Source of the DNA: Stutzerimonas stutzeri KOS6 | GTDB lineage: Bacteria; Pseudomonadota; Gammaproteobacteria; Pseudomonadales; Pseudomonadaceae | Direction of reading: 5' to 3' | NCBI RefSeq assembly: GCF_000307775.2 | Contig: NZ_KK020676.1 | Location: forward strand, 246,681 to 310,680 | Length of the DNA: 64,000 nt | Part shown: positions 34,662 through 45,675 of the stretch, piece by piece | Layout of the letters: the number at the start of each line of letters is the position of its first letter | How positions within the stretch are numbered: position 1 is the stretch's first letter | Made by a program: the position numbers and the translations under genes | Notes under the pieces: generated by a model | What the model was told of the DNA's origin: nothing | Database searches by the model: none | What the model saw: only the letters and a program-made list of their open reading frames with translations

Positions 34662-36545
34662 TCAGCGCCCCCGCAGGAACAGTTTGTCCAGATCGTCCAT
34701 GCCCAGTTGCGTCCAGGTCGGACGGCCATGGTTGCACTGCCCGCTGCGCTCGGTGTGCTCCATATCGCGCAGCAAGGCGTTCATCTCGGGCAACGTCAAC
34801 CGTCGGTTGGCACGCACAGCGCCATGACAGGCCATGGTCGCCAGCAACTCATTGAGATGCGCCTGGATGCGGTCACTGGTGCCATATTCGAGCAGATCGG
34901 CAAGCACGTCGCGCACCAGCTGGGTCGCCTCTGCCTGCTTGAGCAGCGACGGAATCTGGCGGATCGCCAGCGACTCCGGTCCCAGCCGCTGCAATTCGAA
35001 ACCCAGCTTCTGAAACCACTGGGCGTGCTCCTCGGCACAATCGGCCTCGCGCTGGCTCAGCGCGATCGATTCCGGTACCAGCAACGGCTGGCCACGCAGC
35101 CCTTCGCTGGCCATCGCGGTTTTCAGCCGCTCATAGGTGATGCGCTCGTGGGCGGCATGCATGTCCACCAGCACCAGGCCCTGGGCATTCTCGGCAAGGA
35201 TGTAGACCCCCTTGAGCTGCGCCAGGGCGTAACCCAGCGGTGGCACATCGTCCTGGCTTGCCGGCAAGGGTGCGGGGCCGCGCTCGGGCAGCGGCGTGAA
35301 GAACTCGCGGTATGCACCCTGGGCTTCGGCGGTATAGCCGGTCGATGCCGGGCGTGGCGCCTGCGCCTGATAGCCGGCACCGGGTCCACGCCACGCCGCT
35401 GCCTCGCCCTGAGGCCGCTCGAGCACACTGGCCGACAGGCTCATCTCGTTCTGCCCGGCGAACTCGCCAGCGGCGAGTCCCGACACCTGGGTCATCGGCG
35501 TGACGCTGGCTGGCGCCGCCAACTGGTCTTCCGGGCGCACATCACCCAGCGCGCGATGCAGCGTGCCATAGAGAAAGTCGTGCACCATCCGACTGTCGCG
35601 AAAGCGCACCTCGTGCTTGGTCGGGTGCACGTTGACGTCCACCACAGCCGGGTCGACGTCGAGGAACAGCACGAAGGTCGGGTGGCGACCGTTGAACAGC
35701 ACATCGCGATAGGCCTGGCGCACGGCGTGGGCGACCAGCTTGTCACGGACCATGCGCCCGTTGACGTAGAAGTACTGCAGGTCCGCCTGACTGCGCGAAA
35801 AGGTCGGCAACCCGACCCAGCCCCACAAGCGCAGCCCATTGCGCTCGATCTCGATGGGCAACGCCTGCTCGAGAAATGCCGGCCCGCACACCGCGCCCAC
35901 CCGGCGCGCGCGTGCCGCATCATCGCTGGCCTGGTGCAGGGCCAGCACGCCCTTGCCGTTGTGGCGCAGATGAAACGCCACGTCGAAACGCGCCAGCGCC
36001 AGGCGCCGGATGACCTCCTGCAGGTGATCGAACTCGGTCTTCTCGGTACGCAGGAACTTGCGCCGCGCCGGCGTATTGAAAAACAGGTCACGCACTTCGA
36101 CGGACGTGCCGACCGGATGCGCCGCTGGCTGAACCCGGGCCTCCATCTCGCGCCCCTCGGTTTCCACTTGCCAGGCCTCGCTGGCATCGGCGGTGCGCGA
36201 AGTCAGGGTCAAGCGCGAGACGGAGCTGATGGAGGCCAGCGCCTCGCCGCGAAAGCCCAGGCTCATCACGCGCTCGAGGTCTTCCAGGTCGCGAATCTTG
36301 CTGGTGGCGTGGCGCGCCAATGCCAGCGGCAGATCGTCCGGTGGAATGCCGCAGCCGTCGTCGCGCACGCGCAGCAGCTTGACGCCGCCCTGTTCGACGT
36401 CCACCTCGATGCGGCTGGCGCCGGAATCCAGACTGTTTTCCAGTAACTCCTTGATCACCGAAGCCGGGCGCTCGACCACCTCGCCAGCGGCGATCTGGTT
36501 GGCCAGCCGCGGGCTGAGCAGTTGGATGCGAGGCGTACCGCTCAT
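34662..36545 (-). CDS. mutL: DNA mismatch repair protein MutL
   Basis: MutL links mismatch recognition by MutS to strand removal. The 627-residue product has the GHKL ATPase N-terminus ([36 protein letters not shown] region) and a C-terminal dimerisation domain carrying [12 protein letters not shown], the DxHAxxExxxxE endonuclease motif. This implies a nicking MutL, as expected in bacteria without MutH. The start overlaps the amiB stop by four bases (ATGA). Confidence 0.97.
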   Translation of the reverse strand: MSGTPRIQLLSPRLANQIAAGEVVERPASVIKELLENSLDSGASRIEVDVEQGGVKLLRVRDDGCGIPPDDLPLALARHATSKIRDLEDLERVMSLGFRGEALASISSVSRLTLTSRTADASEAWQVETEGREMEARVQPAAHPVGTSVEVRDLFFNTPARRKFLRTEKTEFDHLQEVIRRLALARFDVAFHLRHNGKGVLALHQASDDAARARRVGAVCGPAFLEQALPIEIERNGLRLWGWVGLPTFSRSQADLQYFYVNGRMVRDKLVAHAVRQAYRDVLFNGRHPTFVLFLDVDPAVVDVNVHPTKHEVRFRDSRMVHDFLYGTLHRALGDVRPEDQLAAPASVTPMTQVSGLAAGEFAGQNEMSLSASVLERPQGEAAAWRGPGAGYQAQAPRPASTGYTAEAQGAYREFFTPLPERGPAPLPASQDDVPPLGYALAQLKGVYILAENAQGLVLVDMHAAHERITYERLKTAMASEGLRGQPLLVPESIALSQREADCAEEHAQWFQKLGFELQRLGPESLAIRQIPSLLKQAEATQLVRDVLADLLEYGTSDRIQAHLNELLATMACHGAVRANRRLTLPEMNALLRDMEHTERSGQCNHGRPTWTQLGMDDLDKLFLRGR

Positions 36546-37978
36546 GGCTGGGACGCCAGCGTGGTGGCCGGAATATTCAGCGTCTGACCGATCTTGATGA
36601 CATCGCTGCGCAGATTATTGGCACTGCGCAGGGAGGTCAGGCTGACCTGATAGCGCTGGGCGAGCAGCGCCAGGCTCTCGCCCGAGCGCACCACATGCTC
36701 GCGCGGCCCGGCGGCGATCTTGCCGGAATCCCGCAGCCAGGCGACATAGGTTCCGGGTGGCGGGTTTTCATGGAAGAACTGCCGCACGCCGCTGTGAATG
36801 GAACGCGCCAATGCCTGCTGATGGCTCGCGGTCTGCAGCTTCTTCGCCTCGGACGGGTTCGAGATGAAGCCGGTTTCCACCAGAATCGACGGAATGTCCG
36901 GCGATTTCAGCACCATGAAGCCAGCCTGCTCGACGCGCCGCTTGTGCAGCGGAGTGATCCGCCCCATGTTGCTCAACACCTTCTGCCCGACGTTGAGGCT
37001 GGATGACAGCGAAGCGGTCATCGACAGGTCCAGCAACACGCCGGCCAGCATCTGGTCCTTGTCGCCGAGGCTGACGTTGCCGGCACCGCCGATGAGGTCC
37101 GAGCGGTTCTCGCTGTCGGCCAGCCAGCGTGCGGTTTCCGAGGTGGCGCCACGATCCGACAGGGCGAACACCGACGCGCCATAGGCCGCCGAGCGTGGCG
37201 CCGCATCGGCATGGATCGAGACGAACAGGTCGGCGCCCTTCTTGCGGGCGACCTCGGTGCGTTTGCGCAGCGGGATGAAGTAGTCGCCGGTACGCACCAG
37301 CTCCGCGCGAAAGCCCTTCTCGGCGTTGATTTGGCGCTGCAACTCCTTGGATATCTGCAGCACCACGTGTTTCTCGTAGATCTTGCCGGGCCCGATGGCG
37401 CCCGGATCCTCGCCCCCATGGCCGGCATCGATGGCGATCACGATGTCCCGCTTGCCGCCCGCGGTAGCCGGCAGCGTTACCGCGGGCAGGGCCGGCGAGA
37501 CCGGCGCTGCAGGCGTGGACGGGGTGGCGGTTGCCGGCGGCAACGTCGCGGCGCGGGCGGCGCTGGCCTGATCGAACAGGTCGACCACCAGCCGGTGGCC
37601 ATACTGCTGATTGGGCGCCAGGCTGAAGCTCTTCGGCGACACGGGCGCTTGCAGATCGACGACTACGCGCAAGGTATCGGCGTCGTGCTGCCCGGCGCGC
37701 AAGGCGGCGACCGGGGTGTTGTCCAGCGGCAGTTGATTAAGCGGCGCCTTGAGCGTGGCGCCGCTCACGTCGATGACCAGGCGATCGGGGGCGGTCAGTG
37801 TGAAGATCTTGTGCTCGACCGGCCCCGACAGATCGAACACCAGGCGGGTGTTGTCCGGCGCACGCCACAGACGCACGCTCTGCACATCGCTGGCGGCCAG
37901 CAGATCCGTCGCGATCAGTGACAGCAGCAGGCCACCGACCAGGGTGCGAATGCGCATACCCAACCCCATGATATTCAT
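36542..37978 (-). CDS. amiB: N-acetylmuramoyl-L-alanine amidase AmiB with LysM domain
   Basis: A periplasmic zinc amidase that cleaves septal peptidoglycan for daughter-cell separation. The 478-residue product has a signal peptide ([23 protein letters not shown]), an AMIN domain (about 30-130), a Pro/Ala-rich linker, the amidase_3 domain with zinc ligands in [16 protein letters not shown] and the late ETGFISNP, and a C-terminal LysM ([15 protein letters not shown]). The ATG at 37978 overlaps the tsaE stop by four bases; a later in-frame ATG at 37957 gives a cleaner signal peptide. Confidence 0.95.
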   Translation of the reverse strand: MNIMGLGMRIRTLVGGLLLSLIATDLLAASDVQSVRLWRAPDNTRLVFDLSGPVEHKIFTLTAPDRLVIDVSGATLKAPLNQLPLDNTPVAALRAGQHDADTLRVVVDLQAPVSPKSFSLAPNQQYGHRLVVDLFDQASAARAATLPPATATPSTPAAPVSPALPAVTLPATAGGKRDIVIAIDAGHGGEDPGAIGPGKIYEKHVVLQISKELQRQINAEKGFRAELVRTGDYFIPLRKRTEVARKKGADLFVSIHADAAPRSAAYGASVFALSDRGATSETARWLADSENRSDLIGGAGNVSLGDKDQMLAGVLLDLSMTASLSSSLNVGQKVLSNMGRITPLHKRRVEQAGFMVLKSPDIPSILVETGFISNPSEAKKLQTASHQQALARSIHSGVRQFFHENPPPGTYVAWLRDSGKIAAGPREHVVRSGESLALLAQRYQVSLTSLRSANNLRSDVIKIGQTLNIPATTLASQP

Positions 37979-38445
37979 AACTCTCCGTCGGTCAGGGCGA
38001 CACACCAGGCTTCGCCCCGCGCGGTGTGCGGCGACAGGCGCAGCGTACGGCCGGCCTCATGCGGTGCAATGGTAATGTCCATGTCAGCCTTTGGCAAAAT
38101 GCCGGCGCCGCGCTCAGGCCACTCGATCAGGCACAGCGCATTGCCTTCGAAATAGTCGCGAATGCCGAGAAACTCCAGCTCCTCCGGGTCGACCAGTCGA
38201 TACAGGTCGAAGTGGAATACCTGCACGTCGCCCAGCTCGTAAGGCTCGACCAGGGTGAAGGTCGGACTCTTGACCTTGCCCGCGTGGCCGAAGCCGCGGA
38301 TCAGTCCACGCGACAGGGTGGTCTTGCCCGCACCAAGGTCGCCATACAGATAGATCACGCCACAACCGCCGGTCGCCCGGGCGATACGGGCACCGAGCGC
38401 CAGCATGGCCGTTTCGTCCGCGGCGTACAGATTCACTTCAGGCAT
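37975..38445 (-). CDS. tsaE: tRNA t6A biosynthesis ATPase TsaE
   Basis: TsaE is the ATPase of the TsaB-TsaD-TsaE complex that places threonylcarbamoyl on A37 of ANN-decoding tRNAs. The 156-residue product has Walker [14 protein letters not shown] and the family blocks [20 protein letters not shown] and CLIEWPERG. It overlaps the nnrD end by 13 bases and the amiB start by four. Confidence 0.97.
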   Translation of the reverse strand: MPEVNLYAADETAMLALGARIARATGGCGVIYLYGDLGAGKTTLSRGLIRGFGHAGKVKSPTFTLVEPYELGDVQVFHFDLYRLVDPEELEFLGIRDYFEGNALCLIEWPERGAGILPKADMDITIAPHEAGRTLRLSPHTARGEAWCVALTDGEL

Positions 38446-39923
38446 GGCGACTGCTCCTCGAGCGACTGACGGATCAGCGGAATCAGGTCACTGGCGGCCA
38501 GCCCGCGGCCCTGGCTGCCCAGCCGCTGACCCGCCGCGGCATGCAGCCAGGCAGCCAGACAGGCCGCCTCGAAGGGTGGCAGGTCCTGCGCCAGCAGCGC
38601 GCCGACGACACCGGCCAGCACGTCGCCGAGGCCGGCGCTGGCCATGGCCGGATGGCCTCGGTCGCACAGCGCCAGCCGGCCACCGGGCTCGGCGATCAGC
38701 GTGCCGGCGCCCTTGAGCAGCGCTACGCACGCATAGCGCCCGGCCAGCTCGCGCACCGCGGCCGGACGATCGGCCTGAACCTCGGCGGTGGAACACTGCA
38801 GCAGCCGCGCGGCCTCGCCCGGATGCGGTGTGATCACGCAGCCTGACGGCAGTTCGACGCTGCCGCTCGCCAGCAGGTTCAACGCATCGGCATCCCACAC
38901 CTGTGGCACCTCGCGCTGCGCCGCCAACGACAGCAGGCTGCGCGCCCAAGGCGCCTGGCCCAGGCCAGGGCCAACCACCAGAACGTCGGCGCGCTCGGCC
39001 AGCGCCGTGAGACCGTAGGTCGACTCGACGCCATGGCACATGATTTCCGGACGCCGCACCAGCGAGGCCGAGACATGCTCCGGGCGGGTCGCCAGCGTCA
39101 CCATGCCGGCCCCGCAGCGCAGCGCCGCTTCGGCACTGAGCAACGCGGCGCCGCCGGTGCCGAGGTCGCCGCCGATCACCAGCACCTGGCCGAAGCTGCC
39201 CTTGTGGGCCACCGGCGAACGCGGCGCGACGCGAGCCAGGGATGGCCGGTCGAGACGCACGGCCTCGCTTTCGACCTGCGCAACGACCTGCGGATCGGCC
39301 TGCAGGTCGTCGAACACCAGCGTGCCGACGCGATCCGGCCCGTCAGCAGTGAACAGGCCGAGCTTGAGGCCGATGAAGGTGACGCTGAGATCGGCGCGCA
39401 CCGCATGCCCCAGCACCCGCCCGGTGTTGGCGCAGAGCCCGGAAGGCAGATCGATCGCCAGCACCGGCAGGCCACTGGCATTGATCGCCTGGATCACGCC
39501 GACATAGGGCTCACGTACGTCACCGGCAATGCCGGTACCCAGCAGGGCATCGACCAGCACACCCCGCAGCGGCGCTCCGGTATGCCAGGGCTGAATCGTC
39601 ACGCCACAGTTCCGTGCTTCGGCGCAGGCAAGCGCGGCGTCGCCCTGCAGCGCTTGCGGATCGCCCACCGCCAGCACCTCGACCTGCCAGCCAGCGCGCT
39701 GCGCCAGCGCTGCCACCAGATAGCCGTCGCCGGCATTGTTGCCGCGGCCGGCCAGTACCGTGACCGCGCCGGCTTCCGGCCAGCGCCGGCGCAACGCCCG
39801 CCAGGCGGCATGAGCGGCGCGCTGCATCAGTTCGAAGCCGGGGGTGCCGGCAGCAATCAGGCGCGCATCGAGTTCGCGCACCTGTGCGGCGTTGTACAAG
39901 GCGACGGGCAGGGAATCGGTCAT
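38433..39923 (-). CDS. nnrD: Bifunctional NAD(P)H-hydrate repair enzyme (epimerase/dehydratase)
   Basis: Repairs hydrated NADH and NADPH: the N-terminal YjeF_N domain epimerises NAD(P)HX ([14 protein letters not shown] near 55), and the C-terminal YjeF_C domain dehydrates the S-form using ADP ([16 protein letters not shown] near the end). The 496-residue length fits the bifunctional form. The ATG at 39923 ([15 protein letters not shown]) is preferred; another lies five codons upstream. It diverges from queG. Confidence 0.95.
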   Translation of the reverse strand: MTDSLPVALYNAAQVRELDARLIAAGTPGFELMQRAAHAAWRALRRRWPEAGAVTVLAGRGNNAGDGYLVAALAQRAGWQVEVLAVGDPQALQGDAALACAEARNCGVTIQPWHTGAPLRGVLVDALLGTGIAGDVREPYVGVIQAINASGLPVLAIDLPSGLCANTGRVLGHAVRADLSVTFIGLKLGLFTADGPDRVGTLVFDDLQADPQVVAQVESEAVRLDRPSLARVAPRSPVAHKGSFGQVLVIGGDLGTGGAALLSAEAALRCGAGMVTLATRPEHVSASLVRRPEIMCHGVESTYGLTALAERADVLVVGPGLGQAPWARSLLSLAAQREVPQVWDADALNLLASGSVELPSGCVITPHPGEAARLLQCSTAEVQADRPAAVRELAGRYACVALLKGAGTLIAEPGGRLALCDRGHPAMASAGLGDVLAGVVGALLAQDLPPFEAACLAAWLHAAAGQRLGSQGRGLAASDLIPLIRQSLEEQSPCLK

Positions 39924-40001
39924 CGGGGCAGGGATCATCGAGGCGGAATGTCTGGCAGAATTATACGCACCCGCCCGCCAAGTCGTCGTACTCTCCTAGC
40001 A

Positions 40002-41075
40002 ATGTCCAGCCCCGCTCTCGATCCAGCCACCCTCGCCCAGTCCATCAAGCAATGGGGCCGTGAACTCGGCTTCCAGCAGGTCGGCATCACCGGGGTCGAC
40101 CTGGCCGAGCACGAGGCGCACCTCGAGGCCTGGCTCGCGGCCGGCTACCAGGGCGAGATGGATTACATGGCCGCCCACGGCAGCAAGCGTTCGCGACCGG
40201 ACGAGCTGGTGCCCGGCACGCTGCGGGTGATCTCGCTGCGCATGGACTACCTGCCCGGTGACACGCGCATGACCCAGCAGCTCGCCGATCCGCAGAAGGC
40301 CTACGTATCGCGCTATGCCCTCGGCCGCGACTATCACAAGCTGATCCGCAAGCGCCTGCAGCAACTGGCCGAGCGCATCCAGCAGGTGGTCGGCCCGTTC
40401 GGCTTCCGGGCCTTCGTCGACAGCGCGCCGGTACTGGAAAAGGCTGCCGGGCAGCAGGCCGGGCTCGGCTGGATCGGCAAGAACACCCTGCTGCTCAACC
40501 GCAAGGCCGGCAGTTGGTTCTTTCTCGGCGAACTGTTCGTCGATATCGCCCTGCCGGTCGACGAGCCGATGACACGTGACCATTGCGGCAGCTGCCGGGC
40601 CTGTCTGGACGTCTGCCCCACCGATGCCTTCGTCGGCGAACGGCTGCTCGATGCACGGCGCTGCATCTCGTACCTGACCATCGAACTGAAAGGCCCGATC
40701 CCCGTCGAGCTGCGCGACAAGATCGGCAACCGGGTATTCGGCTGCGACGATTGTCAGATCGTCTGTCCCTGGAACCGCTTCGCCCGCCCCACCGAGCAAA
40801 GCGACTTCCAGCCCCGCCACAGCCTGGACAATGCCGAGCTGGCGAGCCTGTTCCGCTGGAGCGAAGAGGAATTTCTCAGCCGTACCGAAGGTTCGCCGCT
40901 GCGCCGTGCCGGCTACCAGCGCTGGCTGCGCAATCTGGCGGTGGGCCTGGGCAATGCGCCGTCGAGCATTGCGGTGCTGGAAGCGCTCGAAGCGCGTCGC
41001 GACGATCCATCGGAGCTGGTGCGCGAGCATGTCGAGTGGGCGCTGGCGCAGCATGCCGGGCGCGCGCCCGGATAA
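40002..41075 (+). CDS. queG: Epoxyqueuosine reductase QueG
   Basis: Cobalamin- and iron-sulphur-dependent enzyme for the last step of queuosine synthesis in tRNA. The 357-residue product has the N-terminal cobalamin domain (LGFQQVGITG, MDYMAAHGSKRSRPDELVPG), DSAPVLEKAAGQQAGLGW, and two [4Fe-4S] clusters from CGSCRACLDVCP and CDDCQIVCPW. The ATG at 40002 follows family length; the frame is open far upstream only because it lies antisense to nnrD. It converges on the FtsH gene with 17 bases between stops. Confidence 0.96.
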   Translation: MSSPALDPATLAQSIKQWGRELGFQQVGITGVDLAEHEAHLEAWLAAGYQGEMDYMAAHGSKRSRPDELVPGTLRVISLRMDYLPGDTRMTQQLADPQKAYVSRYALGRDYHKLIRKRLQQLAERIQQVVGPFGFRAFVDSAPVLEKAAGQQAGLGWIGKNTLLLNRKAGSWFFLGELFVDIALPVDEPMTRDHCGSCRACLDVCPTDAFVGERLLDARRCISYLTIELKGPIPVELRDKIGNRVFGCDDCQIVCPWNRFARPTEQSDFQPRHSLDNAELASLFRWSEEEFLSRTEGSPLRRAGYQRWLRNLAVGLGNAPSSIAVLEALEARRDDPSELVREHVEWALAQHAGRAPG

Positions 41076-41092
41076 GCCAGCGCCCGCCCCAC

Positions 41093-42925
41093 CTAAGGCG
41101 TTGGCACGCCGGCCGCGGCGGCACTCAGCTCTCGCAGCGCCTCGGCATCCAGCGTCTCCAGCTGCAGCAACTGCCGGGCGCAGCGCTCGAGCAAGTCGCG
41201 ACGCGCCTCGAGCAGTGTCAGGCTGCGCTGGAAGGCGGATTGCACCAGCGCCAGGACTTCCTCATCGATGGCCGTGGCGGTGCTTTCGGCATAGTCATGC
41301 TGCGGCTTGAGGCCGAGCATCGCCTCGTTGCCGAGGAACGAGTTGGGCTCACGCTCCAGCGCCAGGTGACCGAGACGCTTGGACATGCCGTAGCGGGTGA
41401 CCATGGCCCGGGCGATGTCGGTGACCTTGGCCAGGTCGTCGGCCGCACCGGTGGACAGGTGGGCGAACACCAGCCATTCCGCCGCGCGCCCGCCGAGCAG
41501 CACGGCCATCTTGTTTTCCAGCTCCTCGCGGGTCATCAGGAAGCGGTCCTCGATCGGCCGCTGGATGGTGTAGCCGAGTGCGCCCATGCCACGCGGGATG
41601 ATCGACACCTTGTGCACCGGATCGACCCCCGGCAGCGCCATCGCCACCAGCGCATGGCCCATCTCGTGGTAGGCGACGATCTCGCGCTCGCGCGGATTGA
41701 GCAGGCGATTGCGCTTCTCCAGCCCGGCGACGATGCGCTCTATGGCCGCGGTGAAATCCTCCATCGCCACGGCCTCGGCCTTGCGCCGGGTCGCCAGCAG
41801 CGTCGCCTCGTTGACCAGGTTGGCCAGGTCGGCACCGGTGAAGCCCGGCGTCAGGGCGGCGATGGCCTGAGGATCGACATCGGCGCCCAGCCGCGACTTC
41901 TTCAGGTGCACATTGAGAATCTGCACCCGCCCGACCTTGTCCGGCCGATCGACCAGCACCTGGCGGTCGAAACGACCGGCGCGCAGCAGCGCCGGGTCGA
42001 GGATTTCCGGACGATTGGTCGCCGCCAAGAGCACCAGCCCGCTGGAGGTATCGAAGCCGTCCATCTCCACCAGTAGCTGGTTGAGCGTCTGCTCCTTCTC
42101 GTCATGCCCGCCGGACAGCGGCCCGGCACCGCGGGCGCGGCCGAGGGCATCCAGTTCGTCGATGAAGATGATCGCCGGCGCCTGCGCCCGCGCCTGTTCG
42201 AACAGGTCGCGCACCCGCGCGGCGCCGACGCCGACGAACATCTCGACGAACTCGGAACCGGAAATGGAGAAGAACGGCACCTTCGCCTCGCCGGCCACGG
42301 CGCGCGCCAGCAGCGTCTTGCCGGTGCCGGGCGGGCCGACCAGCAGAACGCCCTTGGGCATGCGTCCGCCGAGCCGGCCGTAGGTCTGCGGGTCGCGCAG
42401 GAATTCGATGATTTCCTTGAGTTCGTCCTTGGCTTCGTCGACTCCGGCGACATCGGCGAAGGTCACCTTCATGTCGGTTTCGACATAGACCCGCGCCTTG
42501 CTCTTGCCGATCTGCATCATGCCGCCACCACCCAGGCCACTGCCGATGCGCTTGAGCAGGAACAGCCAGATGCCGAAGAACAGCGCCGCCGGGACGATCC
42601 ACGACAGCAGGTCGCGCAGCAGCGTGCTTTCCACCTTGCCGGTATAGCGCACCGGGTACTGCTGCAGGTGCTCGGCCAGTTGCGGTTCGACGCGATTGCT
42701 GACGAAACGTCGCTGGCCGCTGGGCAACGGCTCCTTGAGCGTGCCCTCGATACGCCGCTCGGTGATCGCCAGCTCTTCGACACGCCCATCCTTGAGGTGC
42801 TGTTCGAACTCGCTGTAGGGGATGGTCGCGACCTCCTGCTGCACCGACAGCAGATACTGAAGGCCGAAGAACACCACGATGGCGATCATCCAATAGTTGA
42901 TATGGAATTGGGCTCGGTCTTTCAC
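41093..42925 (-). CDS. ftsH: FtsH-type AAA+ zinc metalloprotease, probably a second FtsH
   Basis: Membrane-bound ATP-dependent protease. The 610-residue product has a first membrane helix (about 9-25), a periplasmic segment, a second helix (about 98-115), AAA+ motifs GPPGTGKT (near 200), IIFIDELDA and [21 protein letters not shown], and the zinc site HEMGH (near 421) where housekeeping FtsH usually has HEAGH. The GTG at 42925 is chosen for its AAGGAGA nine bases upstream. The housekeeping ftsH of Pseudomonas lies with rlmE, folP and glmM, none of which is here, so this is likely a paralogue. Confidence 0.92.
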   Translation of the reverse strand: MKDRAQFHINYWMIAIVVFFGLQYLLSVQQEVATIPYSEFEQHLKDGRVEELAITERRIEGTLKEPLPSGQRRFVSNRVEPQLAEHLQQYPVRYTGKVESTLLRDLLSWIVPAALFFGIWLFLLKRIGSGLGGGGMMQIGKSKARVYVETDMKVTFADVAGVDEAKDELKEIIEFLRDPQTYGRLGGRMPKGVLLVGPPGTGKTLLARAVAGEAKVPFFSISGSEFVEMFVGVGAARVRDLFEQARAQAPAIIFIDELDALGRARGAGPLSGGHDEKEQTLNQLLVEMDGFDTSSGLVLLAATNRPEILDPALLRAGRFDRQVLVDRPDKVGRVQILNVHLKKSRLGADVDPQAIAALTPGFTGADLANLVNEATLLATRRKAEAVAMEDFTAAIERIVAGLEKRNRLLNPREREIVAYHEMGHALVAMALPGVDPVHKVSIIPRGMGALGYTIQRPIEDRFLMTREELENKMAVLLGGRAAEWLVFAHLSTGAADDLAKVTDIARAMVTRYGMSKRLGHLALEREPNSFLGNEAMLGLKPQHDYAESTATAIDEEVLALVQSAFQRSLTLLEARRDLLERCARQLLQLETLDAEALRELSAAAAGVPTP

Positions 42926-43013
42926 ACCTGTTCTCCTTGTGCCGCAGACGGGGAAATTATGCCGGCTGCGCGAGAGGCCAGCCTGAACCCAGATCAGTAA
43001 TGCCGCACGCTGC

Positions 43014-43304
43014 TCAGAGACCGCCCTGCACGCCGAGCCCGACGCCCAGTTCCGTCGCCACGGCAAAAGGCAGCAGCAACGTATCCAGCAGAGCGCTGGC
43101 GGGTAGATCCAGCGCGGGATACTTCGGCGCCAGCGCACCGAAGCGATCCATCGGACAGCACCCGCCGTTGAGGCTGTACCAGTCAAGGCGCGTGCCGGAA
43201 TAGATGATCGGCGCGCCGGGCTTGGCGGCATCCAGCGTGCGCACACTGGCGCAGCCGCCCAGCAGGCCCAGGGCAAGCAGCACGAGCAGCGCGCGGCCGG
43301 TCAT
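43014..43304 (-). CDS. YceK/YidQ family (DUF1375) lipoprotein
   Basis: The 96-residue product has a lipoprotein signal, [18 protein letters not shown], with Cys18 as lipidation site, then a small periplasmic domain with [11 protein letters not shown] and [25 protein letters not shown]. These blocks mark the YceK/YidQ family of unknown role. The ATG at 43304 lies one base after the ubiX stop, so the two are co-translated. The order ubiX-yceK matches the P. aeruginosa mpl region. Confidence 0.88.
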   Translation of the reverse strand: MTGRALLVLLALGLLGGCASVRTLDAAKPGAPIIYSGTRLDWYSLNGGCCPMDRFGALAPKYPALDLPASALLDTLLLPFAVATELGVGLGVQGGL

Positions 43305-43305
43305 G

Positions 43306-43935
43306 TCAATCGTCACTGACAATATGGTGCTCGCCCCAGCGCGGCAGCATGTCCTGTGGAATGTCGAGCAGGTTGAGGATGCGCGCGACGACGAAATCCA
43401 CCAGATCGTCGAGGGTTTGCGGCTGGTGGTAGAAACCGGGCGAGGCCGGCAGGATCACTGCGCCCAGGTTCGACAGCTTGAGCATGTTTTCCAGATGGAT
43501 GCTCGAATAAGGCGCCTCGCGCGGCACCAGGATCAGCTGCCGGCGCTCCTTGAGGGCGACATCGGCGGCGCGCTCGATCAGGTTGTTGCAGGCACCGGTA
43601 GCGATCGCCGACAGGGTGCCGGTAGAACAGGGCACCACCACCATCGCGGTCGGCGCGCCAGAACCGGAGGCCGGCGGTGCCATCCAGTCTTCCTTGGCGA
43701 ACACACGGATCTGTCCCGCTGCAGCACCGGTGTATTCGCAGAGAAACGCCTGCATCGCCTGCGGCTTGGCCGGCAGCACCACGTCGGTCTCGGTGGCCAT
43801 TACCAGTTGCGCCGCCTTGGAAATCAGGAAGTGAACCTCGCGGTCCTCCTGGATCAGGCAATCGAGCAGGCGCAAGCCGTACTGCGCGCCGGAGGCGCCG
43901 GTCATGGCCAGGGTGATGCGTTCCGGTCCGCTCAT
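43306..43935 (-). CDS. ubiX: Flavin prenyltransferase UbiX
   Basis: Makes prenylated FMN, the cofactor of the decarboxylase UbiD in ubiquinone synthesis. The 209-residue product has the flavin-binding start [46 protein letters not shown] and the C-terminal [19 protein letters not shown]. It is preceded by repeats at 43962-44045, which separate it from mpl. Confidence 0.97.
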   Translation of the reverse strand: MSGPERITLAMTGASGAQYGLRLLDCLIQEDREVHFLISKAAQLVMATETDVVLPAKPQAMQAFLCEYTGAAAGQIRVFAKEDWMAPPASGSGAPTAMVVVPCSTGTLSAIATGACNNLIERAADVALKERRQLILVPREAPYSSIHLENMLKLSNLGAVILPASPGFYHQPQTLDDLVDFVVARILNLLDIPQDMLPRWGEHHIVSDD

Positions 43936-43961
43936 TCGTTGTGCTCCGCGTTATCCTTTTT

Positions 43962-44045
43962 GGTGGGCTGAAGCCCACCCTACCCGTGTCCTTCAGTCCC
44001 CTACGCGAGCGCCACCGCAACCCGCAGGGTGGGCTTTAGCCCACC
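43962..44045. repeat. Inverted pair of GTAGGGTGG-type repeats between mpl and ubiX
   Basis: A unit ending GCCCACCCTAC (43962-43983) faces one beginning GCAGGGTGGGCTTTAGCCCA (44024-44045) about 40 bases away. This head-to-head pair lies between two same-strand genes. Confidence 0.8.
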
Positions 44046-44071
44046 ATTGCCGCCCGTATGGAATAGCTCGA

Positions 44072-45427
44072 TCATCGCTGGCGCAACGCCTCGGCCAATT
44101 TGCCGTGCAAGCCGCCGAAGCCGCCGTTGCTCATGATCACCACCTGGGTGCCGGGCACGGCCTCGGCCTTGACCTTGGCGATGATCGCGTCCAGCGAATC
44201 ACAGACGGTGGTAAGCACCGGCGAACCGGCGACCGTCGCGGCCAGGTCCCAGCCGAGGTTGGCCGGCGCGTACCAGATCGCCTGATCGGCCAGCGCGACG
44301 GATTCGGCCAGCCCTTCGCGGTGCGCGCCGAGCTTCATCGAGTTGGACCGCGGCTCGACCACGGCGATGATCGGCGTATCGCCCACCTGCTTGCGCAGGC
44401 CGTCGAGGGTGGTGGCAATGGCCGTCGGGTGATGGGCGAAGTCGTCGTAGAGGGTCACGCCGTTGACCTCGGCGACCTTTTCCATGCGCCGCTTGACGCT
44501 GCGAAACTCGCTCAGCGCCTCGGCGCCCTGCTTCGGCAAGACGCCGACATGGCGCGCCGCGGCCAGGGTCGCCAGCGCATTGGCGACGTTGTGCCGGCCG
44601 GTCAGCTGCCAGTCGACCACACCCTGCACTTCGCCCTCGAAGATCACCTCGAAGCGCGAGCCGTCCTCGCGGAGCAACTTCGCCTGCCACTGACCGCCCT
44701 CCCCGGTGGTCTGTACCGGCGTCCAGCAACCCATGCCGATCACGCGCTTGAGCGCCGTTTCCGATTCTGGATGGGTGATCAGCCCTTCGCCCGGCACCGT
44801 GCGTACCAAGTGGTGGAACTGCCGCTCGATGGCGGCGAGGTCGGGGAATATGTCCGCATGGTCATATTCCAGGTTGTTCAGGATCGCGGTGCGCGGACGG
44901 TAATGGACGAACTTGCTGCGCTTGTCGAAGAAGGCGCTGTCGTATTCGTCAGCTTCCACCACGAAGAACGGCGTCTCGCCCAGGCGCGCGGAGATGCCGA
45001 AGTTCTGCGGCACGCCGCCGATGAGAAAGCCCGGACTCATGCCGGCATGTTCCAGTACCCAGGCCAGCATGCTGCTGGTGGTGGTCTTGCCGTGGGTGCC
45101 TGCGGCGGCCAGTACCCAACGGCCCTGCAGCACGTGATCGGCCAGCCATTGCGGCCCGGAAACGTAGGGCAACCCCTTGTTCAGCACGTGCTCGACCGCC
45201 GGGTTGCCACGCGATAGCGCGTTGCCCACCACCACCAGGTCGGGGGCGGGTTCGAGATGCGCCGGCTCGTAGCCCTGCATCAGCTCGATGCCCTGGGCCT
45301 CCAGCTGGGTGCTCATCGGCGGATAGACGTTGGCGTCGGAGCCGGTGACGCGATGGCCGAGCGCCTTGGCCAGCACCGCGAGCGAGCCCATGAAGGTGCC
45401 GCAGATGCCGAGAATGTGGATATGCAT
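44072..45427 (-). CDS. mpl: UDP-N-acetylmuramate:L-Ala-gamma-D-Glu-meso-DAP ligase Mpl
   Basis: Mpl re-attaches recycled murein tripeptide to UDP-MurNAc. The 451-residue product is a Mur-ligase: N-terminal GICGTFMGSLAVLAKALGH, ATP loop AAAGTHGKTTTSSMLAW, and the late block YDDFAHHPTAIATTL. It starts 58 bases before the probable sigma-54 site of the divergent dehydrogenase gene. Confidence 0.97.
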   Translation of the reverse strand: MHIHILGICGTFMGSLAVLAKALGHRVTGSDANVYPPMSTQLEAQGIELMQGYEPAHLEPAPDLVVVGNALSRGNPAVEHVLNKGLPYVSGPQWLADHVLQGRWVLAAAGTHGKTTTSSMLAWVLEHAGMSPGFLIGGVPQNFGISARLGETPFFVVEADEYDSAFFDKRSKFVHYRPRTAILNNLEYDHADIFPDLAAIERQFHHLVRTVPGEGLITHPESETALKRVIGMGCWTPVQTTGEGGQWQAKLLREDGSRFEVIFEGEVQGVVDWQLTGRHNVANALATLAAARHVGVLPKQGAEALSEFRSVKRRMEKVAEVNGVTLYDDFAHHPTAIATTLDGLRKQVGDTPIIAVVEPRSNSMKLGAHREGLAESVALADQAIWYAPANLGWDLAATVAGSPVLTTVCDSLDAIIAKVKAEAVPGTQVVIMSNGGFGGLHGKLAEALRQR

Positions 45428-45485
45428 GGATGACCTCTGACTGCCTCATGACACGGCCCTGAACGACCATTCTGCGCGGGTCGGC

Positions 45486-45501
45486 GGGCCTGACGATTGC
45501 G
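45486..45501 (+). promoter_or_regulatory. Candidate sigma-54 promoter of the aldehyde dehydrogenase gene
   Basis: GGGCCTG, ACGA, TTGC matches the -24/-12 consensus TGGCACG, N4, TTGC: the invariant GG (45487-45488) and GC (45499-45500) are ten bases apart. It lies about 175 bases before the start codon. In P. aeruginosa the homologous gene is RpoN-dependent. The match is imperfect in the outer bases. Confidence 0.55.
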
Positions 45502-45675
45502 CCGCAGATTAGCACAGCACAGCGCTGCCGATCGTCGCTCCAGCGGCCGTGGCGGCGTCCCCGCCAGCCGAATGCAGGTCACTCGCCACACGTCGCTTGG
45601 CTCGCCGACCAACGGGCCTTGATCTACGCTGAATCCACGGCAGTCCGACCACGAATACAAGACCGGAGACTCACC

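Noticed and set aside
34536..36446. A 636-codon plus-strand frame opposite miaA and mutL
   Set aside because: Shadow of mutL, whose minus-strand motifs are unambiguous.
39033..40001. A long N-terminal extension of queG
   Set aside because: The extra 323 codons are antisense to nnrD and have no family match; the family start is at 40002.
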